Shown here piece after piece: positions 42,104 to 50,833 of a stretch of DNA of 64,000 nucleotides. Source of the stretch: an uncultured Ruminiclostridium sp. (lineage in GTDB: Bacteria > Bacillota > Clostridia > Oscillospirales > Ruminococcaceae). How positions within the stretch are numbered: position 1 is the first letter of the stretch; each line of letters begins with the position of its first letter. The notes beneath the pieces are model-generated. The model had not been told where the DNA came from. It searched no databases and saw nothing but the letters and a program-made list of their open reading frames with translations. Position numbers and translations under genes: made by a program. The stretch is from NCBI GenBank assembly GCA_947594425.1, contig CANQED010000010.1:1-64000 (forward strand). Direction: 5' to 3'.

Positions 42104-43018
42104 TTACTCTGTCTGTGAGGAATTTCCGAAAGGATCCGCAACCGGCTCTATGCAGTACAGCTTAACGTTAAAGTCCATGCTGTACTTGCCGAATTGTTCG
42201 GTGCCCTGAGCTGAGGACGTTGCCTCCGAGCTTGTGTCGGAGGTCTCCTCCTCGGCAGACTCCGTGGGTACGTTGCTTGCGTTGCCGTAAGCGTTGATCG
42301 TTATATCGGCAGATTTGTCAGTAAGCTCAAACTCAGCGCCGTTTAAATAGGTGGCCTTTCTCTGGGGCTTGCCGTCCGCGTCGACTATTGTGTCGTCATA
42401 TACGCCCTCGTTGAGCATATCCGCAAAGTCGTGCAGGTTTTGCAAATCGTCGGAATATGCTGTAAAGGATACGTTAGCCACACCGACCGTGACCGGCTCG
42501 CTTATCGCAAGGGCGAGAGCCATAACTTCTTTAGCGTAGTTTATCAAATCGCGCTCGCTCATATTCTCAACATCGATGGTCTCTTCGGCCGCGCCGCCTA
42601 TTACCGTGTTGGAGAAGTCCTTTAGCGGATATGTTACCTCAGACGGAGCGAATACCGATATCGAAAGAGCCTCAGTCGAGAACGGCGAAAGATCTAATCC
42701 GCTAATGCGTATATCCTTGCCCTTAGCTATAAACTGACGCATTATCTCGTCTGCGTCCACGGTGGTAAGGTCGTTATAGAAGCCGTCCGCGAGGTCCTTA
42801 CCCTCTTCGTATGCGGCCTTGATGTCGCTGTCTATCGTTTTCTCACGCTCTAACTTCTCGAGTATCGAGCTGTAATTCGACTGCGCGGTCGCAAGATTTT
42901 TATTATTGACGTCTATATTGTTGAAGTTAGGAAGTATAAAGACAAATATGCCGACTCCCAAAATAACCAGTACCAAAAGTACTATGATTATTATTCTTTC
43001 CTGTTTGCTCATTTGCAT
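42104..43018 (-). CDS. PilO-like pilus assembly protein
   Basis: This 304-residue protein has one N-terminal membrane segment (residues about 8-30), a coiled coil (about 35-75, NKNLATAQSNYSSILEKLER) and a ferredoxin-like outer domain. A Glu/Ser/Thr-rich low-complexity stretch (SAEEETSDTSSEATSS) lies near the C-terminus. This matches PilO in topology and in position directly after pilM-pilN. PilO forms the alignment complex with PilN and PilM. Identity is low and the name rests on layout and context. Confidence 0.72.
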   Translation of the reverse strand: MQMSKQERIIIIVLLVLVILGVGIFVFILPNFNNIDVNNKNLATAQSNYSSILEKLEREKTIDSDIKAAYEEGKDLADGFYNDLTTVDADEIMRQFIAKGKDIRISGLDLSPFSTEALSISVFAPSEVTYPLKDFSNTVIGGAAEETIDVENMSERDLINYAKEVMALALAISEPVTVGVANVSFTAYSDDLQNLHDFADMLNEGVYDDTIVDADGKPQRKATYLNGAEFELTDKSADITINAYGNASNVPTESAEEETSDTSSEATSSAQGTEQFGKYSMDFNVKLYCIEPVADPFGNSSQTE

Positions 43019-43035
43019 AATTTATCTCCCCTTCC

Positions 43036-44715
43036 TTATTCTGCGGCAGATGAGGTCTCATCTGTGCTCTCGGTGCTCTCTTCGGCTGAGCCTGCGCCCT
43101 GCTCGTCGATAAGCTCTTCAGCGCCGGCCTTATCGGTAGCGTAATCGTTGCCCGCCTTAAGGTTCATCGTCAAGCTGAAGCTTACTAAAACCTTATCGGC
43201 GTCGCTCGCAAAGTTGTTGCCTTGCGTATCCTTTGTCACGCCTCTGCTTACGTCATAGCCGTAGTAGTTCATCGCGATATTTTGGAAATACCCTTGAGCC
43301 TCAAGAGCCCTTACGTACTGTGACGGCTGAGCCTCGCTGTTACACAAGAACGACGCGGACACCGAATAGCCGCTTATCTGCACGCTGTCTACAAGCACAA
43401 CGCCCTTAAGCGCGTCTCTTGTCTCTTTCGGGGTGATGTCCTCTATGCCCTCCTGAGCCTCCATCGGCTCGCGCAGGTACTTATATACATCGGTGGTCGC
43501 CTTAGGCATAAACTCGAATATGTAGTCGGCGTTTCGTATGGTGTTGCGGTAGCTCTCAAAATTAGACAGTACCGTTTCTCTTTCCTGTAGGGCGGTCAGC
43601 CTGTTTTGAAGCGCGGGGTCGTCTATCTGCGCCTGTACATCGGCTGTCTGACCCTTTATATTGTCGTTTATCATAGTGATGATGACGTTTGCTATTATCA
43701 CCGCCGCTATGCTGCCGAGCGCCGCTCCGCCGAGAGCGATAAAGAAGGTATTAAGTCCTTTCTTCTCCTTAGCCGCGGTAGAACGCAGCAGATTGATATG
43801 CTCGAGCTCTTTATTTACCTTAAACAGCGAGCCTATCGCGTTGGCGTACTTTGTAAATTCAAAGTCCGCGCGGGTTGCTACGCTGGTCGGCATACTCAGT
43901 ATGTGGAACGGTACGTTGAACGGTGCGACCGCGTTTGTCAGGGAGATAAAGTCGTTTATTTCGCCGTAGAACATTATCTCCTTTATCGGCTTCATATCCT
44001 TCCTTTGCTGGAAGAACTGGAACATTCTGAACAGGTTGTCGCTTACCGCCTGATTAAGATAATCGGGGGCGTCGTTGTAGTCAGCGGGGTCGATATTGAA
44101 GTAACGCGAGAAGTTGAGCACGTTCTCATCATAAAGGTTGATATTAAGGAAGCCCTTATCGACCTGCACCAACATCAGCGGCATAGAGCCCGAGAGCTTA
44201 GGCGTGTTCTGGATAAGACGCGATATCGAGTTGTTGGACACGTTTACCGCGCTGAGCTTTAGTCCGAGGTGGGTGAACAGCTTAACGTATCCGTCGACCA
44301 TTCTCTGTGGGCAGGCGGTCGCGAGCACCTTTATCATGGGATTGTCGTTCTCGTCCTTAGCCTCGCCTACTATAGTATAGGATATGTTGTAATCGTTAGA
44401 TATGCCCATATTGCTTCCTATCATCGCCTCGATAGCGGCGGAGTTGGAGATCTTTTTGGGCTTAGGAAGCAAAAGCTCCCTGTAAAGTATCGCGGAGGAA
44501 TTTATCGATATGATTGTCTCTTTCTCCTTGATGTTGCGCGAATTGATAATATCGATTATCTCGGCCGCGACCATAGGTACGTCGGATATGTAGCCGTTGG
44601 AGATAAGTCCCGCGTCTATATCGCGAAAATCGACCTCTTCGATCTTGACCTTGCTGCCTTGCGCACTGCCGCGCACGAGCTTGACTTGTCTGTCGGTAAT
44701 GTCTATTGAAAGCAT
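43036..44715 (-). CDS. Fused PilM-PilN pilus assembly protein
   Basis: This 559-residue protein joins two proteins that are usually separate. Residues 1 to about 320 are an actin-like PilM domain (MLSIDITDRQVKLVRG, TIISINSSAILYRELLLP, MLVQVDKGFLNINLY). A membrane segment follows at about 330-352 (GLNTFFIALGGAALGSIAA), then a PilN-like coiled coil and outer domain (about 355-520) and a Glu/Ser/Thr tail. In the usual complex PilM binds the cytoplasmic N-terminus of PilN, so a fusion keeps that contact. No frameshift is seen. It lies between pilC and the pilO-like gene. Confidence 0.82.
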   Translation of the reverse strand: MLSIDITDRQVKLVRGSAQGSKVKIEEVDFRDIDAGLISNGYISDVPMVAAEIIDIINSRNIKEKETIISINSSAILYRELLLPKPKKISNSAAIEAMIGSNMGISNDYNISYTIVGEAKDENDNPMIKVLATACPQRMVDGYVKLFTHLGLKLSAVNVSNNSISRLIQNTPKLSGSMPLMLVQVDKGFLNINLYDENVLNFSRYFNIDPADYNDAPDYLNQAVSDNLFRMFQFFQQRKDMKPIKEIMFYGEINDFISLTNAVAPFNVPFHILSMPTSVATRADFEFTKYANAIGSLFKVNKELEHINLLRSTAAKEKKGLNTFFIALGGAALGSIAAVIIANVIITMINDNIKGQTADVQAQIDDPALQNRLTALQERETVLSNFESYRNTIRNADYIFEFMPKATTDVYKYLREPMEAQEGIEDITPKETRDALKGVVLVDSVQISGYSVSASFLCNSEAQPSQYVRALEAQGYFQNIAMNYYGYDVSRGVTKDTQGNNFASDADKVLVSFSLTMNLKAGNDYATDKAGAEELIDEQGAGSAEESTESTDETSSAAE

Positions 44716-44772
44716 AGTTTCGTTTTTTCCTTTCGTATTTTAACAGGAGCAAACCGCTCCGAATGCAGTCCG

Positions 44773-45975
44773 TTACTGGTTGGCAATGCCCGCCATTCCG
44801 CCGTAGAGTATCGGGAAGATACCCGCTAGTATGGTACCTATCATAACACCCATAAAGATTATCATGACAGGCTCGAGCATCGATACAAGATTTGCTATAG
44901 CGGTGTCCGCCTCTTCGTCGTAGAAGTCGGAGGACTTTTCGAGTATCGTATCAAGCGAACCTGATTCCTCGCCGACATATATTATCGAGATAAACATACT
45001 GTCGAATACGCCTGTGCGCCCTATTGCGACCGAAAGCGCCTCGCCTCGCTTAACGTTCTCGATAACGTCGTCGAACAGCTTGATAATGTATGTATTGCCG
45101 AGCGTGCCTATGGATTTTTCGATACACTCGACCATTTGCAGACCGCTTGCGAAAAGATTTGACATGGTGCGCGCAAATCTCGCGGTATATACCGTCCTGA
45201 GCAATCCGCCGACCTTAGGGATCTTGAGCAGCATCTCGTCCCATTTGAGCTTTGTGGACGGCGTCTTTAAGAACAATACGAAAAATATGACTATTCCTAT
45301 TATCGCAAGCACCAAAATGTACCAGTAGTTTATCATAAAGTCACTAATGGCAAACATCGCCATAGAAAGCGGCGACATAGTGCTCGGGTCGGTTATCAGC
45401 TGACGGAACATCGGCATTATCAGCACGAACATTCCGACGAACATTACAAGCAGCATACAAAGCAGTACCATAGGGTATATCATCGCGCTCTTGACCTTGT
45501 TTTTGGTCTTATTGTCCTTTGCATAATGCTCCGATACACGGTTCATTATTACGTCAAGGTTACCTGAGACCTCGCCCGCGCTGACCATACTGCAAAACAG
45601 ATTAGGGAAAACGCCCGGCTTAGTCGCAAGTGCCTCGGAGAACGAACGTCCCTTTTGCACCTCTTCGTAGATGTCCAGCAGCACCGCTTTTTCTTTTTTG
45701 TCCTCCTGCTGAGCCTGCAGTATCTGCAGCGCCCTGACAAGACTTATGCCCGCGGTAAGCATAGCGGCGAGCTGACGACAGAATATCGACAGATCCTTTG
45801 TGTTAAATTTGTATTTAACATCTGCGGATTTGCCCTTTGATGTATCCCTATAGGATGTACAGAAAAGTCCCCTCTGTCGGAGCTTTTCGATGAGGTCCGC
45901 CGAATCCTCGGCGTTCTCTGTTCCTTTGACCCTTTTACCGTTGCTGTCGGTGGCCATATAAGAAAATGTTGCCAA
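44773..45975 (-). CDS. pilC: Type IV pilus inner membrane platform protein PilC
   Basis: This 400-residue GspF-family protein has two repeated cytoplasmic four-helix domains (LSIFCRQLAAMLTAGISLVR and ARTMSNLFASGLQMVECIEK) and three membrane segments, the last near FMGVMIGTILAGIFP. It anchors PilB and PilT to the pilus base. I chose the TTG at 45975 because GGAGGAGAGG lies 5-7 nt upstream and the protein then begins ATFSYMATDSNGK, as in relatives; a longer frame starts 17 codons earlier. It is the first gene of the pil operon. Confidence 0.94.
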   Translation of the reverse strand: MATFSYMATDSNGKRVKGTENAEDSADLIEKLRQRGLFCTSYRDTSKGKSADVKYKFNTKDLSIFCRQLAAMLTAGISLVRALQILQAQQEDKKEKAVLLDIYEEVQKGRSFSEALATKPGVFPNLFCSMVSAGEVSGNLDVIMNRVSEHYAKDNKTKNKVKSAMIYPMVLLCMLLVMFVGMFVLIMPMFRQLITDPSTMSPLSMAMFAISDFMINYWYILVLAIIGIVIFFVLFLKTPSTKLKWDEMLLKIPKVGGLLRTVYTARFARTMSNLFASGLQMVECIEKSIGTLGNTYIIKLFDDVIENVKRGEALSVAIGRTGVFDSMFISIIYVGEESGSLDTILEKSSDFYDEEADTAIANLVSMLEPVMIIFMGVMIGTILAGIFPILYGGMAGIANQ

Positions 45976-46051
45976 AGCCTCTCCTCCTATCATGTCCTTT
46001 GACCCGTCGTTTTGTGACAGTGTCAAAAAGGCAATTCATATGATTATACTC

Positions 46052-46080
46052 ATTATAACATATTAAAACGTGAATAGCAA
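46052..46080 (-). promoter_or_regulatory. Promoter of the pilC-led operon
   Basis: On the minus strand TTGCTA (46075-46080) and TATAAT (46052-46057) are 17 bp apart, about 75 bp before the pilC start. Confidence 0.65.
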
Positions 46081-46200
46081 GTAAAGTTTGATGTCATAAC
46101 AAACAATTTTATTCGTGATTTTTTATGAAATTTTTACTAAAGATTTATAAAATTTTGCCGTTTCACCGTTTTTTGAACACTAAATACTGCAAAATCGAAA

Positions 46201-46914
46201 TCAAAGAAGCGTTTCAAGCGCCACCTCTATCATATCGGTGAGCGACCTTTCGCGCTCCTCGGCGCTAAGGTCCTCCGTGCCCTTAAGCGGGTCGTTGGAT
46301 ATAGTCAGTATGCAAAGCGCCTTCTTTTTTGCATATGCCGCATTCATATACAGCGCCGCCGCCTCCATCTCCACCGCGAGCACCCCCATACGGCTCCACT
46401 CCGCGAGGCTGTTTGACGCGTCGTAGTATACCTCGCAGGTAAGGACATTGCCGACATGAGCGGTTATCCCGCGCTTCTCGGCGGCGGCCTTAGCGCCCGC
46501 GAGCAGTCCGAAATCCGCCGTCGGCGCAAAAGTCCCCGGCAGGCGGTACTGACGGTCAAAGGTCGTATCGTGGCACGCGCCCTCGGCGAGAACGATATCG
46601 CGCGGCTTTACCTCGGGGACAAGGCAGCCCGCCGTGCCTACTCTTATAATAGTATCTACATCGTAAAAGCCGTACAGCTCCGAGCTGTATATCCCGATAG
46701 AGGACACCCCCATACCCGAGCCCTGCACCGATACCCTTTCGCCTCGGTAAAGCCCCGTAAAGCCGTACATACCGCGTATCTCGCTGTAGCATACCGCGTC
46801 GCCGAGAAAATTCTCGGCGATAAATTTAGCCCTCAGCGGGTCGCCGGGCATAAGCACCTTTGGGGCTATCTCACCCTTTGCCGCTCCGATATGCGGCGTG
46901 TGAATATCAGACAT
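46201..46914 (-). CDS. deoD: Purine nucleoside phosphorylase DeoD-type
   Basis: This 237-residue enzyme matches the hexameric DeoD family: TPHIGAAKGEIAPKVLMPGD at the N-terminus, phosphate-binding GMGVSSIGIYSSEL, VGTAGCL, and VEMEAAALYM near the C-terminus. It splits purine nucleosides to base and (deoxy)ribose 1-phosphate for salvage. GGAAGGAG precedes the ATG. It is transcribed alone; guaB, another purine gene, lies 2.3 kb away on the other strand. Confidence 0.96.
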   Translation of the reverse strand: MSDIHTPHIGAAKGEIAPKVLMPGDPLRAKFIAENFLGDAVCYSEIRGMYGFTGLYRGERVSVQGSGMGVSSIGIYSSELYGFYDVDTIIRVGTAGCLVPEVKPRDIVLAEGACHDTTFDRQYRLPGTFAPTADFGLLAGAKAAAEKRGITAHVGNVLTCEVYYDASNSLAEWSRMGVLAVEMEAAALYMNAAYAKKKALCILTISNDPLKGTEDLSAEERERSLTDMIEVALETLL

Positions 46915-47072
46915 GATCAGGCTCCTTCCCGCCCCTAAGATATCGGGGCAGCAGTGATTTTTTACATATATTAGAAATAAAAGTCAGATTTAGGCAAAAA
47001 TTTCATCGATTAAAAGGAAAAAAGGTTACAAAAATGTTACCATTTCACCTAAATCACCGTTTCATATCATAA

Positions 47073-47101
47073 ATTATACACCTTTTTTAAAAAAATGTCC
47101 A
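47073..47101 (-). promoter_or_regulatory. Promoter of deoD
   Basis: On the minus strand TGGACA (47096-47101) and TATAAT (47073-47078) have a 17-bp spacer. The implied leader is about 150 nt. I saw no riboswitch pattern in it that I could name. Confidence 0.7.
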
Positions 47102-47182
47102 GTAAAATTTAAACCTGTCGCAAGTTTTTTGGCACAGCTAACGAAAATGTGGACGCAGACGCATTTTTTCCGTATTTTGCTC

Positions 47183-47211
47183 TTGACCAAAATGAAAACA
47201 TTATGTATAAT
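47183..47211 (+). promoter_or_regulatory. Promoter of the small lipoprotein gene
   Basis: TTGACC (47183-47188) and TATAAT (47206-47211) have a 17-bp spacer, with a leader of about 70 nt before the ATG at 47285. Confidence 0.78.
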
Positions 47212-47284
47212 AGGCTTTGCGGACGGAAAAATAATATCGACCGCAGGATGTCAAACCACAAGGGTTTTAAGGAGTGTATTTATT

Positions 47285-47410
47285 ATGAAAAAGATCATTG
47301 CTTTGATCGCAGCAGTAGCTATGATAGCAGCTACCGTTACCGCTTGCGGCAACAACAATAACAGCAGCGCAAGCGTAGGCGGCTCTACTTCCGTTTCTGA
47401 CAGCAAGTAA
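47285..47410 (+). CDS. 41-residue lipoprotein
   Basis: This tiny frame begins MKKIIALIAAVAMIAATVTA, a lipoprotein signal peptide, followed by Cys21 and an Asn/Ser-rich tail (GNNNNSSASVGGSTSVSDSK). The mature peptide would be only 21 residues. The gene has a sigma-A promoter, a ribosome site (AAGGAG) and its own strong terminator, so it is a real transcription unit. The function is unknown. Possibilities are a small surface lipopeptide or a precursor of a signalling peptide. Confidence 0.8.
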   Translation: MKKIIALIAAVAMIAATVTACGNNNNSSASVGGSTSVSDSK

Positions 47411-47427
47411 ACCGCTGAACATCAAAA

Positions 47428-47452
47428 AACCGCCCATTGAGGCGGTTTTTTT
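47428..47452 (+). terminator. Terminator of the small lipoprotein gene
   Basis: AACCGCC and GGCGGTT form a 7-bp stem with a 6-nt loop followed by a run of seven T, 18 bp past the stop. Confidence 0.92.
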
Positions 47453-47537
47453 ATTTATAATTGAACCTTTCGATATCAAAAATCGTCTATATAAGTGAAA
47501 CCGGTTTTCACTAAAATAGGTCAAAGGAGGCGAAAGA

Positions 47538-47624
47538 ATGGATGAATTTGAAAAGCTGCTGAAAGCGGAAAAATCGTCCGTAGAGCGTTTTGTGCGATAT
47601 AGGATAACCGACTATATTTTATAA
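47538..47624 (+). pseudogene. 28-residue frame resembling the start of an ECF-like sigma factor
   Basis: A strong ribosome site (AAAGGAGG) precedes an ATG and the frame MDEFEKLLKAEKSSVERFVR with eight further residues before TAA. The sequence resembles the N-terminus (region 2.1) of small sigma-70 family factors, in which ERFVxFRI is common. The expected region 2.2-4 does not follow in any frame. It is probably a remnant of a truncated gene, although a real micropeptide cannot be excluded. It lies between the small lipoprotein gene and rmuC. Confidence 0.45.
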
Positions 47625-47766
47625 CAGCCGAAAACAGCGGTGCAAAAATCTCAGAGCGCTCGCCTTGGCGAAAAGCCGCACTGTGGTCTTTCCCTCTTGC
47701 TTTCATCCGAAAAATATGCTAAAATATATTTAGCTAAAATTTTGCACGGTACGAAAGGAGACGGCA

Positions 47767-49074
47767 ATGGAATTAATTTATATAATCTCGCTTATTTGCT
47801 CGGCGGCGAGCGTGGTAATGCTTGTATGGCTTTTTATAAAAAGCAAAAACAGCGGCACAGAGGAAGTTGAGGAAACGGGCGGGGACGACGAGCTGGCTAA
47901 GATAAAGCAGAGCATAGACCTGCTTAAGCAGCAGTACGAGACCACCGGCAATCTTCTCGCTAATCAGCAGAGCACGCTTAACGAGACCGTGGTAAAAAGT
48001 ATTTCGGCGCTCGGCGACAATCTGCGCGGGTCGCTTTCCGAGCAGCAAAAGGCCGCTAATGAAAAGCTCGCACGGCTCGAAACCGAGCTTGAGCGCATAC
48101 GCACGGGTACGCTCGACTCTCTCGAAAAGGTACGCAATGCTAATGCCGAGAGCATGGAAAAGCTGCGCACCGAAAACAGGCAGAGCCTCGACAAAATAAA
48201 CGACACCGTAAACGAGAAGCTGCAAAAAACGCTGAACGACAGGCTGACCCAGTCGTTCTCGGCGGTTAACGAGCGGCTCGAGCAGGTACATAAGGGATTA
48301 GGCGAGATGAAGACCGTAGCGTCGGGAGTGACCGACCTAAAGAACGTATTGTCTAACGTAAAGACGCGCGGCATTCTCGGGGAGATACAGCTCGGCGCGA
48401 TACTCGAGGAGATACTCTCTCCCGAGCAGTACAGCGCTCAGCAGACGGTAAAAGAGGGCAGCACCGAAAAGGTCGACTATGCGGTAAAGCTGCCCGGAGC
48501 AAACGACGGGGAGTTTATATATCTTCCTATAGACGCAAAATTTCCGCAGGACAGATTTTCCGACCTGCTCGCGGCGTATGACAGCGGCGACCCCGACCTT
48601 GTAAAGCAAAAGCGCTCCGCCCTCGACGCGGAGATAAAGCGCTGCGCTAAGAGCATACACGACAAGTACATAGTCCCGCCGTACACCACCGACTTTGCGA
48701 TAATGTTTTTGCCGTTTGAGGGGCTGTATGCCGAGGTGATAAATATGGGACTGGTCGAGCTGTTACAGTCGCAGTATAAGGTAAATATCGCGGGTCCGTC
48801 CACTATGGCCGCAATGCTGAGCAGCCTGAGAATGGGCTTTAGAACGCTCGCCATACAGAAAAAGAGCGGCGAGGTCTGGAAGATACTCGAGGCGGCTAAG
48901 AAAGAGTTTGACAAGTTCGGCGAGGTGCTCGACTCGGCGCGCAACCGCCTGCGTCAAGCAGACGACGAGCTCGAAAAGCTGATAGGCACCCGCACAAAGG
49001 CTATCAGCCGCAGCCTGAGAAGCGTAGAATTGCTGAGCGACAGCGCCGACAGCACCGACCTTTTAGACGAATAG
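47767..49074 (+). CDS. rmuC: DNA recombination protein RmuC
   Basis: This 435-residue protein has an N-terminal membrane segment (residues 1-22), a long coiled coil (about 35-190) and the RmuC nuclease-like domain (about 200-370; KTRGILGEIQLGAILEEIL, KVDYAVKLPG, IDAKFPQDRF, FLPFEGLYAEV). RmuC limits inversions at short inverted repeats; the domain belongs to the PD-(D/E)XK superfamily. GAAAGGAG precedes the ATG. It is monocistronic. Confidence 0.95.
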   Translation: MELIYIISLICSAASVVMLVWLFIKSKNSGTEEVEETGGDDELAKIKQSIDLLKQQYETTGNLLANQQSTLNETVVKSISALGDNLRGSLSEQQKAANEKLARLETELERIRTGTLDSLEKVRNANAESMEKLRTENRQSLDKINDTVNEKLQKTLNDRLTQSFSAVNERLEQVHKGLGEMKTVASGVTDLKNVLSNVKTRGILGEIQLGAILEEILSPEQYSAQQTVKEGSTEKVDYAVKLPGANDGEFIYLPIDAKFPQDRFSDLLAAYDSGDPDLVKQKRSALDAEIKRCAKSIHDKYIVPPYTTDFAIMFLPFEGLYAEVINMGLVELLQSQYKVNIAGPSTMAAMLSSLRMGFRTLAIQKKSGEVWKILEAAKKEFDKFGEVLDSARNRLRQADDELEKLIGTRTKAISRSLRSVELLSDSADSTDLLDE

Positions 49075-49082
49075 TATTCATT

Positions 49083-49122
49083 CTTGCCGACGGGGAAATT
49101 ATAGCTCCGTCGGCAAGGTTTT
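49083..49122 (+). terminator. Terminator of rmuC
   Basis: CTTGCCGACGG and CCGTCGGCAAG form a perfect 11-bp stem followed by GTTTTG, directly behind the rmuC stop. Confidence 0.88.
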
Positions 49123-49135
49123 GATATATTTTCTC

Positions 49136-49164
49136 TTGACAAAATCGGGCAAAAATGCTATTAT
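49136..49164 (+). promoter_or_regulatory. Promoter of guaB
   Basis: TTGACA (49136-49141) and TATTAT (49159-49164) have a 17-bp spacer and give a leader of about 85 nt. Confidence 0.85.
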
Positions 49165-49184
49165 ATATACATACATAAACCGAG

Positions 49185-49210
49185 ATCCGTTATTAACGGA
49201 TAATTTTTTT
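49185..49210 (+). terminator. Terminator-like hairpin in the guaB leader
   Basis: ATCCGTT (49185-49191) and AACGGAT (49195-49201) form a perfect 7-bp stem with a 3-nt loop, followed by AATTTTTTT. It lies only about 15 nt after the expected transcription start and before the gene, so it could attenuate guaB. A second hairpin, TATTTTCGG with CCGAAAATA (49213-49237), follows just before the ribosome site. Confidence 0.7.
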
Positions 49211-49256
49211 AATATTTTCGGGGAAAAGCCGAAAATAGTGCCGAAAGGAGAAAAAT

Positions 49257-50765
49257 ATGGCGTTTATTTACAGCGAGCCCTCGCATACCTTTGGCGAGTA
49301 TCTTCTCGTCCCGGGGTATTCTTCGTCGGAATGCATACCCGCTAACGTATCTTTGCGCACCCCCGTGGTAAAGTTCAAAAAGGGCGAGCAGAGCAAGATC
49401 TATATGAATATACCCTTGGTATCGGCGATAATGCAGTCGGTATCCGACGACAAAATGGCGGTAGCGCTTGCCCGCGAGGGAGGGCTCTCGTTTATCTACG
49501 GCTCGCAGTCGGTCGAGGACGAGGCGGCTATGGTAACCCGCGTAAAGAGCTATAAGGCGGGATATGTAAAGAGCGACTCTAACCTTTCTCCCGAGATGAC
49601 GCTTAGCGACGTGCTGAGTTTAAAGCAGAAGACCGGTCACTCGACTATGCCCGTTACCTCAGACGGCACGGCTGACGGCGTACTGCTCGGCATTGTGACG
49701 GGGCGCGATTATCGCGTATCGAGAATGGACCCCGCCACTAAGGTAAAAGAGTTTATGACCCCCCTAGAGAAGCTGATAACCGCTCCCGCCGACACCACGC
49801 TAAAAGAGGCGAACGATATAATTTGGGAGCACAAGCTCAATTCTCTGCCGATAATAGACGATAAAGGCGTACTTAAATATTTTGTATTCAGAAAGGATTA
49901 TGAGCAGCACAAAGAAAACAAGAACGAGCTGCTCGACGATAAAAAGCGCTATATGGTCGGCGCGGGCATAAACACCCGAGATTATGCCGAGCGCGTCCCC
50001 GCACTTGTTAACGCGGGAGCGGACGTGCTGTGCATAGACAGCTCAGAGGGCTTTACCGAGTGGCAGAAGCTGACTATAGACTGGATAAGGGCGCACTATG
50101 GCGACGATGTAAAGGTCGGTGCGGGCAATGTCGTGGACAAGGACGGCTTCCGCTTTTTGGCACAGTGCGGCGCAGACTTTATCAAGGTCGGCATAGGCGG
50201 CGGTTCTATCTGTATCACCCGCGAGCAAAAGGGCATAGGCAGAGGACAAGCTACCGCGCTTATCGAGGTGTGCGAGGAGCGCGACAAATATTTTGAAGAG
50301 ACGGGTATATATATCCCTATCTGCTCGGACGGCGGCATAGTGCACGATTATCATATGACGCTCGCGCTCGCTATGGGAGCGGACTTTATGATGCTCGGCA
50401 GATATTTCTCCCGCTTTGACGAGTCCCCCACAAACAAGCTGTTCGTAAACGGCAGCTATGTTAAAGAGTACTGGGGCGAGGGCTCTAACCGCGCGCGCAA
50501 CTGGCAGAGATACGATATGGGCGGCGACGCAAAGCTCTCGTTTGAAGAGGGCGTGGACAGCTACGTGCCTTATGCGGGCAGCCTAAAGGACAACGTTACG
50601 CGCTCGCTGTCAAAGGTACGCTCGACAATGTGCAACTGCGGCTGCCTTAATATCCCCGATTTTCAGAAGAACGCACGGCTGACACTTGTATCCTCGACAA
50701 GCATAGTAGAGGGCGGCTCGCACGACGTTATTCTTAAAGAAAACCGCGGAGGCCGCACCGAATAA
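49257..50765 (+). CDS. guaB: IMP dehydrogenase
   Basis: This 502-residue enzyme has the catalytic barrel ([20 protein letters not shown]), two CBS domains inserted at about residues 105-225 ([20 protein letters not shown]), the active-site loop [14 protein letters not shown] with its Cys, and a C-terminal flap region [14 protein letters not shown]. It oxidises IMP to XMP with NAD+, the first committed step to GMP. GAAAGGAG precedes the ATG. A terminator-like hairpin in its leader suggests attenuation. Confidence 0.94.
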   Translation: MAFIYSEPSHTFGEYLLVPGYSSSECIPANVSLRTPVVKFKKGEQSKIYMNIPLVSAIMQSVSDDKMAVALAREGGLSFIYGSQSVEDEAAMVTRVKSYKAGYVKSDSNLSPEMTLSDVLSLKQKTGHSTMPVTSDGTADGVLLGIVTGRDYRVSRMDPATKVKEFMTPLEKLITAPADTTLKEANDIIWEHKLNSLPIIDDKGVLKYFVFRKDYEQHKENKNELLDDKKRYMVGAGINTRDYAERVPALVNAGADVLCIDSSEGFTEWQKLTIDWIRAHYGDDVKVGAGNVVDKDGFRFLAQCGADFIKVGIGGGSICITREQKGIGRGQATALIEVCEERDKYFEETGIYIPICSDGGIVHDYHMTLALAMGADFMMLGRYFSRFDESPTNKLFVNGSYVKEYWGEGSNRARNWQRYDMGGDAKLSFEEGVDSYVPYAGSLKDNVTRSLSKVRSTMCNCGCLNIPDFQKNARLTLVSSTSIVEGGSHDVILKENRGGRTE

Positions 50766-50782
50766 AGCTTATATATAACACA

Positions 50783-50810
50783 ACTCCCCTCGTAATTGCA
50801 CGAGGGGAGT
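50783..50810. terminator. Bidirectional terminator after guaB
   Basis: ACTCCCCTCGT and ACGAGGGGAGT form a perfect 11-bp stem with a 6-nt loop between the convergent guaB and flavin-reductase-like genes. Confidence 0.85.
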
Positions 50811-50833
50811 ATTTGTATGCTTAAAAGTAACTT

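Noticed and set aside
46915..47072. Purine riboswitch in the deoD leader
   Set aside because: The leader is long enough, but I could not see the conserved three-way junction and loop sequences of purine aptamers.
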